Shown: positions 33,308 through 42,653 of the stretch, in pieces
Layout of the letters: each line of letters opens with the position of its first letter
How positions within the stretch are numbered: position 1 is the first letter of the stretch
Source: Spirochaetia bacterium UBA5763
Lineage (GTDB): Bacteria > Spirochaetota > UBA4802 > UBA5550
Assembly: GCA_002418835.1 (NCBI GenBank)
Contig: DIEX01000018.1
Location: 370,142 to 434,141, forward strand
Reading direction: 5' to 3'
Length of the DNA: 64,000 bases
The notes under the pieces: generated by a model
The model's database searches: none
What the model was told of the DNA's origin: nothing
The model's input: the letters and a program-made list of their open reading frames with translations, nothing else
Position numbers and translations under genes: made by a program

Positions 33308-33973
33308 ATGGCACTTTTTGATGCTAAAATTCAGCAGCAGCTGAAAGATGTACTTAATAATATGAAGGATGAGGTTCAGATAATTAATTTCACACAGGAG
33401 ATTGAATGTCCCATGTGCAGGGAGACCCGTCAGTTCGTGGAGGAGATAGGCTCTCTAAGTGATAAACTTAAGGTGAAGGTGTACAACTTTGTCACAGACA
33501 GGGAGATGTCGGTTAAATACAGGATTGATAAAATTCCTGCAATAGTGCTTCTCGATAAAGAGGGGAATGATCACGGCATCAGGTTCTTCGGGCTTCCGGG
33601 GGGTTATGAGATAAACTCTTTTCTCGGATCAATAATTGAACTTTCCGGAAAGAGAGAACCGATTCCTGAGGATATAATGAAACGCATCAAGGCAGTGGAC
33701 AGGGATGTTCATATACAGGTTTTTGTCGGGTTAGGATGTCCTCATTGTCCTGCAGCAGTATCCACTGCTCACAGGCTTGCAATGGAGAACAGCCGTATAA
33801 AAGCTGACATGATTGACGCAAGTAATTTTGTGCCCCTTTCCCAGAAATATAATGTCACCGGTGTTCCGAAGATTGTGATAAATGATAAGTTCGAACTCAT
33901 GGGGGCTCACCCTGTGAATACATTCCTTGATGTTATAGACAGAATGAAGGAGACAAGCCTTAATATGGCCTGA
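33308..33973 (+). CDS. Protein disulfide oxidoreductase with two thioredoxin folds
   Basis: 221 residues made of two thioredoxin-like units, each with a redox pair: CPMC (Cys34, Cys37) and CPHC (Cys144, Cys147), each followed by a cis-proline strand (KIPAIVLL; GVPKIVIN). This is the layout of the PDO/glutaredoxin-like family and of the AhpF N-terminal domain, though AhpF keeps only one CXXC. AGGAGG stands ahead of the ATG. With the previous gene it likely forms an electron chain from NAD(P)H to a peroxiredoxin or other disulfide; no ahpC is near. Confidence 0.88.
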   Translation: MALFDAKIQQQLKDVLNNMKDEVQIINFTQEIECPMCRETRQFVEEIGSLSDKLKVKVYNFVTDREMSVKYRIDKIPAIVLLDKEGNDHGIRFFGLPGGYEINSFLGSIIELSGKREPIPEDIMKRIKAVDRDVHIQVFVGLGCPHCPAAVSTAHRLAMENSRIKADMIDASNFVPLSQKYNVTGVPKIVINDKFELMGAHPVNTFLDVIDRMKETSLNMA

Positions 33974-33996
33974 TTTGTTTTTGTCAGAGTGAAACT

Positions 33997-34027
33997 CAGT
34001 GAGGGTATCCGCCGGATACCCTCACTG
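33997..34027. terminator. Palindromic terminator between convergent genes
   Basis: A 31-base odd palindrome with 15-base arms (CAGTGAGGGTATCCG and complement). It lies 24 bases after the disulfide oxidoreductase stop and 11 bases from the stop of the convergent RND gene. Confidence 0.7.
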
Positions 34028-34038
34028 TTAAGTAATTA

Positions 34039-37000
34039 TTATTCCCGCTTTTTCTTCCCGGGTTTTTTTTCTTTAACTTCTTCGTGTTTTTCAGCGGCAG
34101 GTAATTCCATCTGAGTGAAACCATTATCAGTCTCAGGTGTGTAAAGCTGCGGATTCATTGTTATGCCGAACCCTGAGAGTAAACCGGAGAACCTGATTTT
34201 AATATCCTCCGCAACGTGGTAGAAACATGGAACAAGTACCAGCGTTATGACCGTGGCGAAGATCAGTCCATAGCCGAACGCAAGAGCCAGCGGAGCGGTC
34301 ATGTAGTTTTTCTCTCCGATGCCGTAGATACTGGGGAAGAGTCCCAGGACTGTTGTTCCGGTTGTGAGAAAGATCGGCCTTAACCGCAGTACTGCCGCTT
34401 CTGCAAGTGCATCAAGGAGCCCATGACTTTCATCACGTTTAATATTAATGAATTCAACAAGCGTGACAGTGTTGCTTACAATGACCCCGGCGAGGCTGAA
34501 TATAGCAAGAATACTCATGAAACAGAGCGGTTCCTGGTGTATAAACAGGGCGATTATTACACCGATAAGAGAGAATGGAATGGCAATCATAACAACAAGT
34601 GGGATCATCAGCGACTTGAAAAAGATTGCGAGTATTATATAGATCACAACAAGTGCGACTATAAAATAATCTCCAAGCTCTGCGAGGCTCTCTGCTGTCT
34701 CCTCCTGCTCACCGCCGTATGATGCAAAATAGCCGGGGTATCTTTTTTCGATATCAGAGAATTTTGCAGCTAAAGCTTGATTAACCTTGACCGAATTTGT
34801 TTTTGCTGTATCAACATTTGCTTTAACCTGTATAATCCTTTTATAATCGAGTCTGTTTATCTGTGAATAACCGGGCTGCTGGTTTTTTGTTGTTATCATA
34901 CCGAGAGGAATAAGGCCCCCCTGGTTATTTGAGATCATTACGTCGTTTAGGCTTATTATTTTTTTTCGTGCCTGTTCGTTAAAGCGCACCCTTATGGTGA
35001 TTTCATCCTCGCCATCCCTTACGGTTGTTGCTTTAGATCCTTCAAAAGACGCATTTATTGCAGTCGCGACATCCAGCACAGAAACTTTAGCCCGTGATGC
35101 CAGGACTTCATCAGTTTTATATCTGAACTCTGTTTTTCCCGGTTCAAAGTCAGTTTTAATATCATATACGCCATTGATACCTTTAAGATATGTCATATAT
35201 TCCTGGGCCATTTTGTTCAGGGTATCGAAGTCCTCTCCCCTTAACTCAACGTTTACAGGATCACCAACAGGAGGGCCGTTCTCCTGTACTTTGATGCTGA
35301 TTTTCAGATCGTCTGAGATTATACCCTGTTTCTGTGCCGCAGTGAAGTCCTTCCGCAGTTTTTCTTCAATCTCATCAGCAGTCCTGTCCCGGTCTTTTTC
35401 AGGAGTGAGGTAGAGAAATAACGTCGATTTATGAGTGCCATCGCCAGGTTTTGGATCAAGGCCGAATGGCACTTCTGTACCTACACGTGAATAGACAGTC
35501 TCAAGCTCTTTTTTCGGCAGGGAAAGTATTATTTTTTCAATCTCTTTCATGTCTCTGAGATTTGCCTGCAGGTTTTTGCTGTTAGGTAGGTATGTCTTTA
35601 TCTCAATATTCTCAGAACCTCCACCAGGGGTGAAGATAAATCCTACAACCGGCACAAGGCCGAGAGAGATAATAAGCATAACAAACAGTATTCCTACAGT
35701 AATATATCTGTGACGAAGAGCCAGTTTAAGGAGTTTCATGTATTTAAGCTGGATTTTACCAAACAGACCTTTTTCAAGGTGTTCCCCGTCTTTAAGGACT
35801 AAACCATCAGAATTTTCTCCCCTGTGGCTCTCTTTACTGAATATATTCAGAAAAGTCGGCATGATGAAGATTGCGATAGCCCATGATGCGGCAAGCGAGA
35901 TCATTACAACCATAGGGATATATTTTATGAACTTCCCCATAAGACCTGTGAGGAGCATAAGAGGCATGAATGCTGCCGCTATGCAGAGGAAAGTTACAGT
36001 TACCGGCCAGACCAGTTCGCTGGAGCCTCTGATGATTGCTTCATTCTTCTTAATCCCCATTTCCATATACCGGTGCGCGTTTTCGGAGATAACTATCCCG
36101 AAATCCACAATCATCCCGAGAACCATAATAAAGCCGAAAAGGCTGATAACATTAATTGTTACACCTGCAATTTTAAGGCCTATAAAAGCCACCATGAATA
36201 CAATTGGGATTGTGGCAGTAACAAGAGTAGCCATTCTTACACCCAGCATTAGGAAGAGTATCAGTGCGAGTAGTATAAATCCGGAGATAGCGTTTGTTGT
36301 GACTGAATCAATTGAGTTTTTCGTGTATTCGCTTGAATCATTAAAGAGTTCAATGCTCACAAGGTCGGGGTTGGGGTTGCTGAAGGTGCCCATTTTGCTT
36401 TTTATTTCACCGGCAAGCTCTATTTCGTCAGCGCTCCTTTTTTTTAGCACCTTAAAAACCATTGCTTTTTTACCCTGGTACCGCTCAAGCACCTTTGGTT
36501 CATCAACTGTATTCGTAACTGTTGCAATATCTTTGACGCGGATTGAGTAACCCACATCGTTTGACTGGATCACTGTATTAAGAATTTCATTTATATTATT
36601 ATACTGCCCTTTTGTTCTCAGCACAAATTCGTCGTCACCGATTCTCAGCGGCCCTCCCGGGTAGTCAATGTTTCTTGAGCTTACAGTATTAATTACGTTA
36701 TTCATGCCGAGTCTGTACTGTGCCAGCTTGCCGGGATCAACTTCCACAAGAAACTCTCTGTCGTAAAAACCGTTTTTTTCAACTTCAGCAACGCCGTCGA
36801 AATCGTAGAAAAAATCTTCCAGTTTATCACCTGCATTACGCAGCACGGTAAAAGGTACTTCATCGTTAGCTGCAACAATCGCCGCATAGAAAATTTCTGC
36901 TTTGTCTGTCGTAATTTCTTCCACTACAGGTTTTTCAGCATTGGCCGGGAGATTCTCCACGAGATCAACTGCATCTTTTATATCCTGAACCACCTGTGCC

Positions 37001-37308
37001 TTATCACTGGCTTTTTCATCAATATAAACTGCGATAACAGAGACATTCTCAATGTTATAAGATCTTACCTTGTCAATGCCGTCAACTTCGCGCAGTTTTT
37101 TTTCAATGGGGATTGTTATGAGGCTTTCAAGTTCATCAGGTGAGCCCCCGGGGTAGACTGTCTTTATGCTCACCATATCAAAGTTGACTTCAGGGAAAGA
37201 CTCCCTGTTCATATTACTTGCAGACATTATACCTATCATGAAAATAAGGCCAACGATAAGCGCTACTACCAGCTTCTCTTTAATAAGATATTTTATTATT
37301 GTAAGCAT
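34039..37308 (-). CDS. RND efflux permease (HAE1-like)
   Basis: A 1089-residue inner-membrane pump. Residues 8-28 form the first membrane helix; the porter domains, FNDSSEYTKNSI before helix 2, LGLVPVVGFIFTPGGGSENIEI and the last helices follow the AcrB layout. The proton-relay places are unusual: helix 4 reads GMIVDFGIVISEN, so only one aspartate (Asp402) remains with Phe403 in place of the second, and helix 10 reads GVIVSNTVTLVEF with Ser945 where AcrB has lysine. A charged tail of about 20 residues ends the chain. It is downstream of TetR and TolC genes; no adaptor gene is present. Confidence 0.92.
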   Translation of the reverse strand: MLTIIKYLIKEKLVVALIVGLIFMIGIMSASNMNRESFPEVNFDMVSIKTVYPGGSPDELESLITIPIEKKLREVDGIDKVRSYNIENVSVIAVYIDEKASDKAQVVQDIKDAVDLVENLPANAEKPVVEEITTDKAEIFYAAIVAANDEVPFTVLRNAGDKLEDFFYDFDGVAEVEKNGFYDREFLVEVDPGKLAQYRLGMNNVINTVSSRNIDYPGGPLRIGDDEFVLRTKGQYNNINEILNTVIQSNDVGYSIRVKDIATVTNTVDEPKVLERYQGKKAMVFKVLKKRSADEIELAGEIKSKMGTFSNPNPDLVSIELFNDSSEYTKNSIDSVTTNAISGFILLALILFLMLGVRMATLVTATIPIVFMVAFIGLKIAGVTINVISLFGFIMVLGMIVDFGIVISENAHRYMEMGIKKNEAIIRGSSELVWPVTVTFLCIAAAFMPLMLLTGLMGKFIKYIPMVVMISLAASWAIAIFIMPTFLNIFSKESHRGENSDGLVLKDGEHLEKGLFGKIQLKYMKLLKLALRHRYITVGILFVMLIISLGLVPVVGFIFTPGGGSENIEIKTYLPNSKNLQANLRDMKEIEKIILSLPKKELETVYSRVGTEVPFGLDPKPGDGTHKSTLFLYLTPEKDRDRTADEIEEKLRKDFTAAQKQGIISDDLKISIKVQENGPPVGDPVNVELRGEDFDTLNKMAQEYMTYLKGINGVYDIKTDFEPGKTEFRYKTDEVLASRAKVSVLDVATAINASFEGSKATTVRDGEDEITIRVRFNEQARKKIISLNDVMISNNQGGLIPLGMITTKNQQPGYSQINRLDYKRIIQVKANVDTAKTNSVKVNQALAAKFSDIEKRYPGYFASYGGEQEETAESLAELGDYFIVALVVIYIILAIFFKSLMIPLVVMIAIPFSLIGVIIALFIHQEPLCFMSILAIFSLAGVIVSNTVTLVEFINIKRDESHGLLDALAEAAVLRLRPIFLTTGTTVLGLFPSIYGIGEKNYMTAPLALAFGYGLIFATVITLVLVPCFYHVAEDIKIRFSGLLSGFGITMNPQLYTPETDNGFTQMELPAAEKHEEVKEKKPGKKKRE

Positions 37309-37344
37309 ATTCCGGGTATCCTGGTATTATTATTTTTAAGCATA

Positions 37345-38892
37345 TCATTTCTCTTTTGGTATATATTTTTCAACATCAATGCCGTATGTTTCAAAGAGCT
37401 GGTTTTTAGATACCTCAAATTCGAGGAGAGATGCGTTATATCCCACCAGCAGATTAAGCTCCTGTTCTCTGCTGTTTACAAGAGAATCCAGAGCATCCCT
37501 GACATTGGCTGCTGTGAAACGGCCTCTCCTGAGGTTGGTCAGCATCTTACTGTAATATATTTCAGCCTGCACTCTTGCTTCTTTAGCCTTCTGATAAAGT
37601 TTATAGCTTGTGCTGATTTTTTCGATCTTTGAAGTAACATCATCCTTCACTATCCGCTGGTATTTGCCGACCTGAGTCTTTGCCTGTTCAACCATCCAGC
37701 CTGAATTTCTTTCATTCACCTTCTGCTGGCTGTCATTAAGCGGGTATGTCAAAGCGAGTTTTGCCTCAAATGTCGGGTATTGTGCTGAGCTTGTATTGCC
37801 GTATGATTCACCAAGGCTTTCATTGTAGTCCATTGATGATACAGAGACTGACCCTTTCAGAGACGGCAATGATTCGTTTTCATACATCTTAAGCTGAAGT
37901 TTCGCGTTCTCAAGAGAGCGAAGCGCGTTAAGGTAGTCGGCCCTTTTCGCGTATGCGGTTTTTATTGCCTCTTCAGGGTTGATTACAGGGAGTTTGTTGG
38001 AGAGAATAGCTTTCTCCTGCATTGTTATCTCCTCATTCATGTCCACCACCTGGAGGAATTTCCTCAGGCCGTCCCTGTACTGCTGCTCAGCCTGTGCCAG
38101 TGCCGCCTCAGATGATGCTACACGGGAATTCCAGAAGTTGAGTTCAAACTGCTCAGCCAGTCCAAGCCTCACATTATCAGTGACAATTCTCCTTACGCGT
38201 TTAGTTTCACGGAGCATAAGATCTGCGTTGTCCATGTTTGTTTTGTAAACAATTACATTCCAGTAGTCTACAATAACTCCCACAACAACCAGAGAGAGAT
38301 TATAGATAATAGCGTCTTTCTGCATCTTTGATGCGTTGCTGAGTATTTCATCCTGTTTCCGGTCATTATACCCGAATGCATTCTTCAGCAGTTCCTGTTC
38401 AATGCTTGCGAAAACTACAGGATTCTGATAAGTTGTTGCTCCTGAACCGTAGTCAGATGAAGATATGGTATGCTTGACTCCAGCCGAAACTGTTGTCCCT
38501 GAAGAAAATGACTTCGCGAGCGAAGCTGAACCATAGGTCTCTCTTACACTTTTACCGTATTTGCTTTGCATTGCCTCGGGATAATCTGTGGATGAAATCC
38601 CCCCTTCAGCATTGAAGTATGCTGAATACTTAGACTGAAATTTCTGATAGTCTGTATCTGTCATAGCCACGTCATATTTCCCGGACAGTATGTCATGGTT
38701 ACTCTCGATGGCTTTTTTTATCGCTTCAGAGATTGTTATGCGGTAACCGCCGATGATCACAGCTGCTTCGTCAGCGAGCTCGATCTCGATAGGCTTTGAT
38801 GATTTAATGTCATCATTATCCTGTGCCATGGCTGATGATAGTATAACAGTAATGGCCGCTATTGATATCAGTGTATAAATTTTTACTTTCAA
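37345..38892 (-). CDS. TolC-family outer-membrane efflux protein
   Basis: 515 residues with a signal peptide (SIAAITVILSSAMA) and two TolC-type repeats of long helices and strands (ITISEAIKKAIESNHDIL at the start; NARDAL-like VRDALDSLVNSREQELNLLVGYNASLLEFEVSKNQ in the second half, here cited in part). It forms a trimeric channel-tunnel for the RND pump. The start is TTG at 38892 with GGAGGG six bases ahead. It lies 21 bases after the TetR gene and 36 before the RND gene. Confidence 0.9.
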   Translation of the reverse strand: MKVKIYTLISIAAITVILSSAMAQDNDDIKSSKPIEIELADEAAVIIGGYRITISEAIKKAIESNHDILSGKYDVAMTDTDYQKFQSKYSAYFNAEGGISSTDYPEAMQSKYGKSVRETYGSASLAKSFSSGTTVSAGVKHTISSSDYGSGATTYQNPVVFASIEQELLKNAFGYNDRKQDEILSNASKMQKDAIIYNLSLVVVGVIVDYWNVIVYKTNMDNADLMLRETKRVRRIVTDNVRLGLAEQFELNFWNSRVASSEAALAQAEQQYRDGLRKFLQVVDMNEEITMQEKAILSNKLPVINPEEAIKTAYAKRADYLNALRSLENAKLQLKMYENESLPSLKGSVSVSSMDYNESLGESYGNTSSAQYPTFEAKLALTYPLNDSQQKVNERNSGWMVEQAKTQVGKYQRIVKDDVTSKIEKISTSYKLYQKAKEARVQAEIYYSKMLTNLRRGRFTAANVRDALDSLVNSREQELNLLVGYNASLLEFEVSKNQLFETYGIDVEKYIPKEK

Positions 38893-38913
38893 GTTATCCC
38901 TCCGGATTATTTT

Positions 38914-39651
38914 CTATAGTTGTTTGAGGTTGAGGCTGTCGCTCATCTCTTTTATGATTATATCAAGACGTTCTTTTTTATCGTTATCAAAAACCGGCAC
39001 AGGGAGCTCCTTCCCCGCAGGTTTGAGCGCTTTGAATGAAAGCTCTGTAATAAATTTATGTAGTTTTTCTCTTTTATTTTTGTACAGAGAATCATAAACG
39101 CTGGTGTCTTTCAGGAAATCCTCACCATGAGCAAAATCATTGACGAAAGCCACTACGTTAAGTGAAAACATCATTGTGTCGGAGATTTCGAATATTCCCT
39201 GGTTTACACCGTCTTTTATTATGCTTTCAAATAATAAAAGACGGGGCATCATATAATTTTTAACAAATTCATGGAGAAGCCCATGCCCTTCAGCCATCTC
39301 CCTGGCGAATATACGGTGCAGTTCGTCATCATGAGTATCCATATTTATGCCCACCATAACATACAGGGCAGCAGAAAGTTTAACAACGGTAGTAGGATTC
39401 CAGGAATCTATCTCTTTTATTAATTGCTCGGAAAATTCCGTGGCTCTTTCACCAACAGTGCTAAAAAAAATACTCCTGTAGAGATTTTCCTTGCTCTCAA
39501 AATGGTAGTGCAGCAGGGCCTGGTTGACACCTGCAATTGCTGCAATTGAACTCATCCTGGCGCCGTTGAACCCCTTATTGGCGAATTCTGTTTTAGCAGC
39601 TCTGAGAATTTTCAGCTTTGTTTCATCGCCTTCTCTTGAATGTTTTAACAT
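38914..39651 (-). CDS. TetR-family regulator of the RND operon
   Basis: 245 residues. The HTH is typical: ILRAAKTEFANKGFNGARMSSIAAIAGVNQALLHYHFESKENLY. The C-terminal part is a helical ligand domain and is somewhat longer than usual, with a charged tail. It leads the TolC-RND transcription unit, with palindromes ahead of its start, so it is probably an autoregulated repressor of the pump. Confidence 0.92.
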   Translation of the reverse strand: MLKHSREGDETKLKILRAAKTEFANKGFNGARMSSIAAIAGVNQALLHYHFESKENLYRSIFFSTVGERATEFSEQLIKEIDSWNPTTVVKLSAALYVMVGINMDTHDDELHRIFAREMAEGHGLLHEFVKNYMMPRLLLFESIIKDGVNQGIFEISDTMMFSLNVVAFVNDFAHGEDFLKDTSVYDSLYKNKREKLHKFITELSFKALKPAGKELPVPVFDNDKKERLDIIIKEMSDSLNLKQL

Positions 39652-39670
39652 TATAATACCCTACGCTTAA

Positions 39671-39725
39671 ATTAACCGGTTAATTAAATTAAATAGTTAA
39701 TTTAATTAACGTCTTTTATTGTCAA
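39671..39725 (-). promoter_or_regulatory. Operators and promoter of the TetR-TolC-RND operon
   Basis: Two palindromes: ATTAACCGGTTAAT (39671-39684) and GTTAATTTAATTAAC (39696-39710), both built from GTTAAT half-sites. On the minus strand TTGACA (39720-39725) stands just upstream of the second. The layout fits repression by the TetR protein encoded next. Confidence 0.6.
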
Positions 39726-39914
39726 TATTTTTTTCGATTTTTTTAATTTATTCTCTTTTAAAGAGCAATATCAAGTTGTTTAAGTATAATAAAAGATGGA
39801 CATAATTTCTGAAATAAAATAATCAATTTACTAAAGCTGGAATTGATATATACCGTTAATTGAAAAAGATGCACATTAAAAGAGTATATATTAAGTTTTG
39901 AAGAAGAGTTAATC

Positions 39915-40208
39915 ATGTTTGATGTAATAGATAATGAAGCTGAAAGGATTTTCACTGTCAAAAATGAAGAACTTCAGTTCATGAATATTCTTGAAGAGAG
40001 AATACTTGATTTTGTTAAGAAAGATCAGCGTGATGTTATCCTTGATCTCGAAAATCTTTTCCATTTCGATTCAGTGGCTCTTGCGGTATTGATTAGAATT
40101 AAAAGAAAACTTGCCGGTATGGACAGAAGCTTTAAACTGATCAATTATAACCAGACAATTCTGCGTGTTATTGAACTCTCCGGCCTGGCTGATTTTCTCC
40201 TTGAGTGA
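39915..40208 (+). CDS. STAS-domain protein
   Basis: 97 residues with the STAS pattern: DVILDLENLFHFDSVALAVLIRIKRKL, where the serine of FDSVAL is at the phosphorylation site of anti-sigma antagonists, then SFKLINYNQTILRVIELSGLADFL. It stands alone, divergent from the TetR gene and 119 bases before gpmI. It is a second candidate partner for the RsbW-like kinase at 22.7 kb, or for one elsewhere. GAAGAAGAG precedes the ATG. Confidence 0.82.
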   Translation: MFDVIDNEAERIFTVKNEELQFMNILEERILDFVKKDQRDVILDLENLFHFDSVALAVLIRIKRKLAGMDRSFKLINYNQTILRVIELSGLADFLLE

Positions 40209-40327
40209 CCCTGCTTTTACCCTTTACGCCGGTATCTGATTTCCCCGAATATTTATTTTAATAAAAAAAGTTGATTTGAAACCGACTCTGTTTTTGCATT
40301 ACTTACAATTAATAACCGGAGAAAAAA

Positions 40328-41986
40328 ATGAGACCATTAAATAAGAATAATGTTATAAAGAGAAGAGGCTCTGTTGTCCTTGTCATAATGGACGGCATGG
40401 GTATAGGGAGGGAGAATGAGGGTAATGCTTTTTTCCTTGCCCGCACTCCGAACCTTGACAGACTTATTAAGAGCTGCCCGTACACAACACTGAAAGCTCA
40501 CGGCACAGCAGTGGGGCTCCCCAGTGATGCAGACATGGGTAACTCCGAAGTGGGTCACAATGCTCTCGGTGCAGGGAGGATCTTTGACCAGGGCGCAAAA
40601 CTTGTTTCAAATGCCATTGAATCAGGGGAGGTTTTCACAACTCCTGTATGGAAGGAGCTTGTTGACAAGCCGGTAAAATCGGGTAGTGCCATGCACTTAA
40701 TCGGGCTTCTCTCTGACGGGAATGTCCATTCGCATATAAATCATCTCTTCAGCATAATAGAGAAAGCTGCATCTGAGGGTGTAAAGAAACTTATGGTGCA
40801 TATACTTCTTGACGGGCGCGATGTCCCTGAAACCTCTGCAAATCTTTATATTGATCAGCTTGAGGGATTTCTGAAAAAATTTACATCACAGGGGATGAAC
40901 TACCGCATTGCTTCAGGTGGCGGGCGGATGGTTACAACCATGGACAGGTATGAGGCTGACTGGAGCATAGTAAAACGGGGCTGGGATGCTCATGTACTGG
41001 GGAAGGCAAGGCCCTTCAGATCAGCCATGGAGGCTCTGGAGACATTCAGAAAAGAAGATCCCGGTGTTATAGATCAGTATCTCCCGGCATTTACAGTTTT
41101 TGATGAAAAAGGCCCTGTGGGGGCAATTGAAGACGGTGACTCCGTGATACTTTTTAATTTCAGGGGGGACAGGGCAATTGAGCTTACAAAAGCTTTTGAG
41201 ATGAAGGAGTTTAAATATTTCGAGAGGGAGAGAGTCCCCGCTGTGATTTTTGCGGGGATGATGCAGTATGACGGAGATCTGAAGATACCGGGGAAGTTCC
41301 TTGTGAATCCCCCGCACATTGACAACACTGTCAGTGAATACCTTGTGGCTTCAGGAGTGAGGCAGTATGCCATATCTGAAACACAGAAGTTCGGTCATGT
41401 CACATATTTCTGGAACGGGAACAGGACAGAGAAATTTGATGAAGCATCAGAAACATACTTTGAGGTGCCATCAGACAGGATTGAGTTTAATGAGCGCCCC
41501 TGGATGAAGGGGGCTGAAATTACAGATAAGGTTATAGAAACAATTGAATCAGGCGGATATGACTTTATAAGGCTTAATTATCCTAATGGAGATATGGTGG
41601 GTCATACCGGTGACCTCGAAGCTGCAATAATTGCTGCTGAAACAGTGGATATCTGCCTGAAACGTTTACTTGAAGCAGTTGAGAAGAGCGGAGGTATTGC
41701 ATTCATCACAGCTGATCATGGCAACCTTGACGAGATGTTTGAGGTGGACGCGAAAACCGGGGAGTTCCAGAGGGACAATGTTACCGGAAAACTTAAGAGC
41801 AAAACTGCACATACTCTGAATCCCGTGCCGGTGATTATATATGATCCCGAATTTAAAGGTGAGTATGAGATCGATCCGGGCGTTAAAAACCCGGGGCTGG
41901 GGAATGTCGCTGCTACACTTCTTAACCTTATGGGATTTGACGCACCGGAGGGGTATCTCCCTTCAATACTGAAGCTTAAGAGGTAA
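40328..41986 (+). CDS. gpmI: 2,3-bisphosphoglycerate-independent phosphoglycerate mutase
   Basis: A 552-residue glycolytic enzyme interconverting 3- and 2-phosphoglycerate using two manganese ions. Motifs in order: LVIMDGMGIG (metal Asp22), DADMGNSEVGHNALGAGR with the phosphorylated Ser73, HILLDGRDVPETSA, ASGGGRMVTTMDRYEADW, FFNFRGDRA-like LFNFRGDRAIELTKAF, and the C-terminal FIRLNYPNGDMVGHTGD and ITADHGNLDEMF metal motifs. Length is slightly above the usual 510-520. GGAG lies ahead of the ATG. Confidence 0.96.
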   Translation: MRPLNKNNVIKRRGSVVLVIMDGMGIGRENEGNAFFLARTPNLDRLIKSCPYTTLKAHGTAVGLPSDADMGNSEVGHNALGAGRIFDQGAKLVSNAIESGEVFTTPVWKELVDKPVKSGSAMHLIGLLSDGNVHSHINHLFSIIEKAASEGVKKLMVHILLDGRDVPETSANLYIDQLEGFLKKFTSQGMNYRIASGGGRMVTTMDRYEADWSIVKRGWDAHVLGKARPFRSAMEALETFRKEDPGVIDQYLPAFTVFDEKGPVGAIEDGDSVILFNFRGDRAIELTKAFEMKEFKYFERERVPAVIFAGMMQYDGDLKIPGKFLVNPPHIDNTVSEYLVASGVRQYAISETQKFGHVTYFWNGNRTEKFDEASETYFEVPSDRIEFNERPWMKGAEITDKVIETIESGGYDFIRLNYPNGDMVGHTGDLEAAIIAAETVDICLKRLLEAVEKSGGIAFITADHGNLDEMFEVDAKTGEFQRDNVTGKLKSKTAHTLNPVPVIIYDPEFKGEYEIDPGVKNPGLGNVAATLLNLMGFDAPEGYLPSILKLKR

Positions 41987-42023
41987 CGGTTTCCGGGGAA
42001 TCTTTTATCTCTTAAACTATACT

Positions 42024-42062
42024 ATGCGTCTCTCTCAATACAGCGCAGGGAGGGAGACGCAT
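42024..42062. terminator. Hairpin between convergent gpmI and mobB
   Basis: ATGCGTCTCTCTC and GAGGGAGACGCAT form a 13-bp stem with one G-U pair and a 13-base loop. It abuts the mobB stop. No T-tract. Confidence 0.6.
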
Positions 42063-42551
42063 TTAAAAGATTCTGTCTATGTATTCCCTGATTTTTTTAA
42101 TTTCATCCCGTTTGAACAGTGGGAGTTTTGTTGAAAAATTTCTGTCAGACACAATCATCACAATGTTGCTGTCAGTTTCAAATAGCGGAGTCTCTTCAGA
42201 ATCGCCGATAACCTCAACTTTCCGTGTACCCCCCTCCTTGAATCCTTCAATAATAACAATATCATGATCCCTGAAATATTTCTCTGCAAGGGTGAGCGGT
42301 GTCTCATCATCTGTAATATCAGCCATTAGCGCGATTTTCTTTCCGTTTGTTATAAGCGCTGAGTGGACCCCTGCTGACCTGTACCTGTGAGTGTCTTTCC
42401 CTTCCCGGTCAACTTCAAAGTCGTGCCTCATACTTTTAATCACAGAAACTTTTCTCCCCTCTGCTACATACTCCCTGGCGAGCCGTTCAATAAGGGTGGT
42501 TTTTCCCGAGCCTGACCTTCCGGTGATTGTTATGATTTTCTGTTCTGCCAT
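42063..42551 (-). CDS. mobB: Molybdopterin-guanine dinucleotide biosynthesis adaptor MobB
   Basis: 162 residues from the ATG at 42551, chosen for GGAG eight bases ahead and because the P-loop follows at the normal distance; the frame extends six codons further. Walker A is TGRSGSGKTTL; VSVIKSMRHDFEVDREGKDTHRYRSAG is the family's conserved segment, followed by DIVIIEGFKEGGTRKVEVI. MobB is a GTP-binding helper for MobA in completing molybdenum cofactor. It is divergent from mobA. Confidence 0.92.
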   Translation of the reverse strand: MAEQKIITITGRSGSGKTTLIERLAREYVAEGRKVSVIKSMRHDFEVDREGKDTHRYRSAGVHSALITNGKKIALMADITDDETPLTLAEKYFRDHDIVIIEGFKEGGTRKVEVIGDSEETPLFETDSNIVMIVSDRNFSTKLPLFKRDEIKKIREYIDRIF

Positions 42552-42653
42552 AATTATACTCCGGGGCAATATTCATTCATCACATGAACTTATGCAATAA
42601 GAAAAATCCTTGAATTTTTCAGGGATGCTGATTTAAGCAGATGGAGGTTTGAT

